Below, piece after piece: positions 62,438 to 64,000 of a stretch of DNA of 64,000 bases. The notes beneath the pieces were generated by a model. It was not told the origin of the DNA. It ran no database searches and saw nothing but the letters and a program-made list of their open reading frames with translations. Within the stretch, counting starts at the first letter, position 1. Each line of letters starts with the position of its first letter. A program made the position numbers and the translations under genes. The stretch spans positions 140,997 to 204,996 of the forward strand of contig JARVKA010000003.1 of assembly GCA_029775915.1 (NCBI GenBank), read 5' to 3'. Origin of the DNA: Nitrososphaeria archaeon (lineage in GTDB: Archaea > Thermoproteota > Nitrososphaeria > Nitrososphaerales > JANXEG01).

Positions 62438-63553
62438 ATGAAAGTTGGGATAATAGGTTTAGGTCAAGCTGGTGGTAGAATTGCAGATTTATTAGCCTTT
62501 TATAATACTTCAAAGGAGTTTGAAGGTTTTACTACTTTTACAATAGTTTTTAATACTTCAAAAGCTGATTTATCTCAACTCACTCACATTTCTGATAAGG
62601 ATAGGCATTTAATTGGTGAAAGGTTAACGAAGGGAGAAGGTGTAGGTTTGAATGCTGAATTGGCAGAGAGGATCGCTAAAGAAAATGAGCGTGTAATATT
62701 CCAAGCTTTAGAGGAAAAAGGAGGGATGAAGCTCGATGCAATTATAGTAATTGCAGGTTTGGGTGGTGGTACTGGTTCAGGCTTTCTCCCAGTTTTTTTA
62801 AAGGTTTTAAAGATGATATATCATGAACCTATTTACGCATTAGGGATATTGCCAAGTGATGATGAAGGTGGCTTAATGGCTTACAATACGATTAGATGTC
62901 TCAAAAATATCTATGATCATGCTGATAGCATCATTCTTTTTGATAATAATTTATGGAAGAGGCCAGAATTATCTATACAAGAGTCTTACAAGTATATGAA
63001 TGAAGAGTTGGTAAAACCTATCTTATACATTATGAATGCTGGAGTAGTTAGTGCTAAAAGGAGTTTTGGAACTAAGCCTATCGATGCATTGGATGTTATT
63101 AACACATTACATGGCTTTACAGCATTAGGGCATGCAGAAATACCTCTTCCAAAAGGTATTTCAATCTTTAAAAAACGAGAGGAGATAGATGCGGCTACAA
63201 GATGCTATAGCGTGGTGAGAAACTCAACTACTGGAAAATTGACTGTGGAATGCGAATTACCCGATGTGAGAAGAGCACTTTTTATAGTGACTGGGCCACA
63301 AAAAGAAGTCTCTGCAGAAGGTTTGGATAAAGCGAGGGCATGGTTAGAGAGTGTGACATTGAATGCAGAAGTACGTGGAGGGGATTGCTTAATTCAAGGT
63401 AGCGATAAAATAACTGGGACGGTAGCTTTATCAGGCATGTATAATATTCCACGTATCAAGCCTTTATTAAAGAAGGCTGCATTATTAATTAAGAAGAGGG
63501 AGGAGAAACCAAAGGCTGAAGAAATCTTTCGCATAGAAGAGGGTGAAGAATAA
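62438..63553 (+). CDS. CetZ/FtsZ-like tubulin-superfamily GTPase
   Basis: A 371-residue protein starting MKVGIIGLGQAGGRIADLLA. The GTP-binding tubulin signature is VIAGLGGGTGSGFLPVFLKV. Other landmarks are TFTIVFNTSKADLSQL, GEGVGLNAELAERIA, YALGILPSDDEGGLMAYNTI and SIILFDNNLW (the T5/T6 region). The T7 loop is less typical (HGFTALGHAEI), so the protein is closer to CetZ and divergent archaeal tubulins than to FtsZ. CetZ proteins control cell shape and motility in haloarchaea. The role here is unknown. Confidence 0.85.
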   Translation: MKVGIIGLGQAGGRIADLLAFYNTSKEFEGFTTFTIVFNTSKADLSQLTHISDKDRHLIGERLTKGEGVGLNAELAERIAKENERVIFQALEEKGGMKLDAIIVIAGLGGGTGSGFLPVFLKVLKMIYHEPIYALGILPSDDEGGLMAYNTIRCLKNIYDHADSIILFDNNLWKRPELSIQESYKYMNEELVKPILYIMNAGVVSAKRSFGTKPIDALDVINTLHGFTALGHAEIPLPKGISIFKKREEIDAATRCYSVVRNSTTGKLTVECELPDVRRALFIVTGPQKEVSAEGLDKARAWLESVTLNAEVRGGDCLIQGSDKITGTVALSGMYNIPRIKPLLKKAALLIKKREEKPKAEEIFRIEEGEE

Positions 63554-63576
63554 ATTAGTGAATAGAGATTATTAAC

Positions 63577-64000
63577 TTATTCTCCAACTACTTCATCTTC
63601 ATCAAGTATTAACCTCATAGTATCGGCATCTGCTGGCATATATTGTAAAAAATCTTCAGCTGCTCTTCTCGGCTCTCTACTCCTTATAATATACCTACCA
63701 ACTACTATAATATCAGCACCATTAGCTAAAGCCTCCTTTGAACTCTCTGGAGTAATTCCTCCAGCAACAGCTACAAATCTTACAATCTTTTTAATCTCTG
63801 ATATATTGCCCCATTTGGTCTCTAAAGGTTTACCAACTTCTCTAGCTGTAGCTTCCACATCCACACTTCTATGCAAAAGAGCTATATCCGGCTTCACTCT
63901 TAAAGAGTGAAGCTTACTTACAGGATCGTTAACATTCATCATATCGAGAATGGAATAAATACCTTGCTTTTGAGCTTCAAGAATCGATCTCTCTATAGTC
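63577..64000 (-). CDS. 3-Hexulose-6-phosphate synthase (OMPDC superfamily), C-terminal part
   Basis: The frame continues beyond the right edge of the window; about 140 C-terminal residues are visible, beginning [20 protein letters not shown]. It has [20 protein letters not shown] and HRSVDVEAT, then [20 protein letters not shown] and [20 protein letters not shown], the phosphate-binding end of the barrel. This fits hexulose-6-phosphate synthase, which in archaea makes ribulose 5-phosphate and formaldehyde or fixes formaldehyde. A fusion to Fae at the N-terminus cannot be excluded because that part lies outside. Confidence 0.82.
   Translation of the reverse strand, partial: TIERSILEAQKQGIYSILDMMNVNDPVSKLHSLRVKPDIALLHRSVDVEATAREVGKPLETKWGNISEIKKIVRFVAVAGGITPESSKEALANGADIIVVGRYIIRSREPRRAAEDFLQYMPADADTMRLILDEDEVVGE

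Noticed and set aside
1-64000. CRISPR arrays, rRNA genes or an integrase
   Set aside because: No regularly spaced repeats, no rRNA-like GC-rich block and no tyrosine recombinase motif were found on either strand.

Overview
The window is AT-rich archaeal DNA. Archaeal markers are ribosomal protein eL38, Alba, an OB-fold RPA, deoxyhypusine synthase, a beta-CASP CPSF-type nuclease, the aconitase-X/UbiD branch of the archaeal mevalonate pathway, a CetZ-like tubulin and archaeal-type CODH/ACS subunits. eL38 together with RPA and Alba points to a TACK-like lineage, and CODH/ACS with a hexulose-phosphate synthase would suit a Bathyarchaeia-like anaerobe. That placement is inference; no rRNA or methanogenesis gene lies in the window. 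Many genes start on TTG or GTG. Some look leaderless, with a TATA box about 25 nt upstream of the start. Genes inside operons use GGTG-type ribosome binding sites.

Layout. 1-3660 is a gene graveyard: the end of an ACR3-like transporter, a RelBE-type toxin-antitoxin pair, fragments of two Orc1/Cdc6 winged-helix domains, a frameshifted unknown gene, a possible HerA-like ATPase remnant and two palindromes. 3669-18962 is dense housekeeping: NAD(P)HX repair, HIT hydrolase, eL38, CPSF nuclease, MoeA, UMP kinase, carbamate kinase, aminotransferase, hydroxyacyl-CoA dehydrogenase, then the operon AMPD (UbiD family), PMDh-L, PMDh-S and an LsrF-like aldolase. 18963-20557 is a disrupted stretch: an IS5-type transposase relic, a retropepsin-like gene, a decayed gene and a duplicated copy of the aldolase 3' end. 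20558-47895 resumes with metabolic and information genes: RPA, Alba, LipA/LipB, UPF0182 with a membrane Hsp20, Fe-alcohol dehydrogenase, an operon of a degenerate NnrD-like kinase, a UbiE-like methyltransferase and an unknown protein, DHS, H+-pyrophosphatase, tRNA-Cys, glycerate kinase, an alpha-glucan phosphorylase-like enzyme, IMPDH and phosphate transport. 48203-49034 is a HepT/MntA toxin-antitoxin pair. 49139-59790 holds the CODH/ACS locus. The window ends with ThyX, an SLC13/ArsB-type transporter, a CetZ-like tubulin and a truncated hexulose-phosphate synthase.

How the genes work together. The CODH/ACS genes form two minus-strand operons, cdhA-cdhB-cooC (CODH) and cdhC-cdhD-cdhE-cooC (ACS plus the corrinoid iron-sulfur protein). 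A plus-strand gene for a bacterial-style [2Fe-2S]/ASKHA corrinoid activator (RACo/AcsV type) lies between them. They would make or split acetyl-CoA. The AMPD/PMDh trio feeds isoprenoid lipid synthesis. The K+-independent pyrophosphatase would recover energy from PPi.

The observations most worth following are the near-perfect 28-bp palindrome between the TATA box and start of the IMPDH gene, the RACo-type activator with one CooC ATPase per CODH/ACS operon, the three-gene operon whose kinase has lost the GTGD motif, and the transposition/duplication scar after the aldolase.
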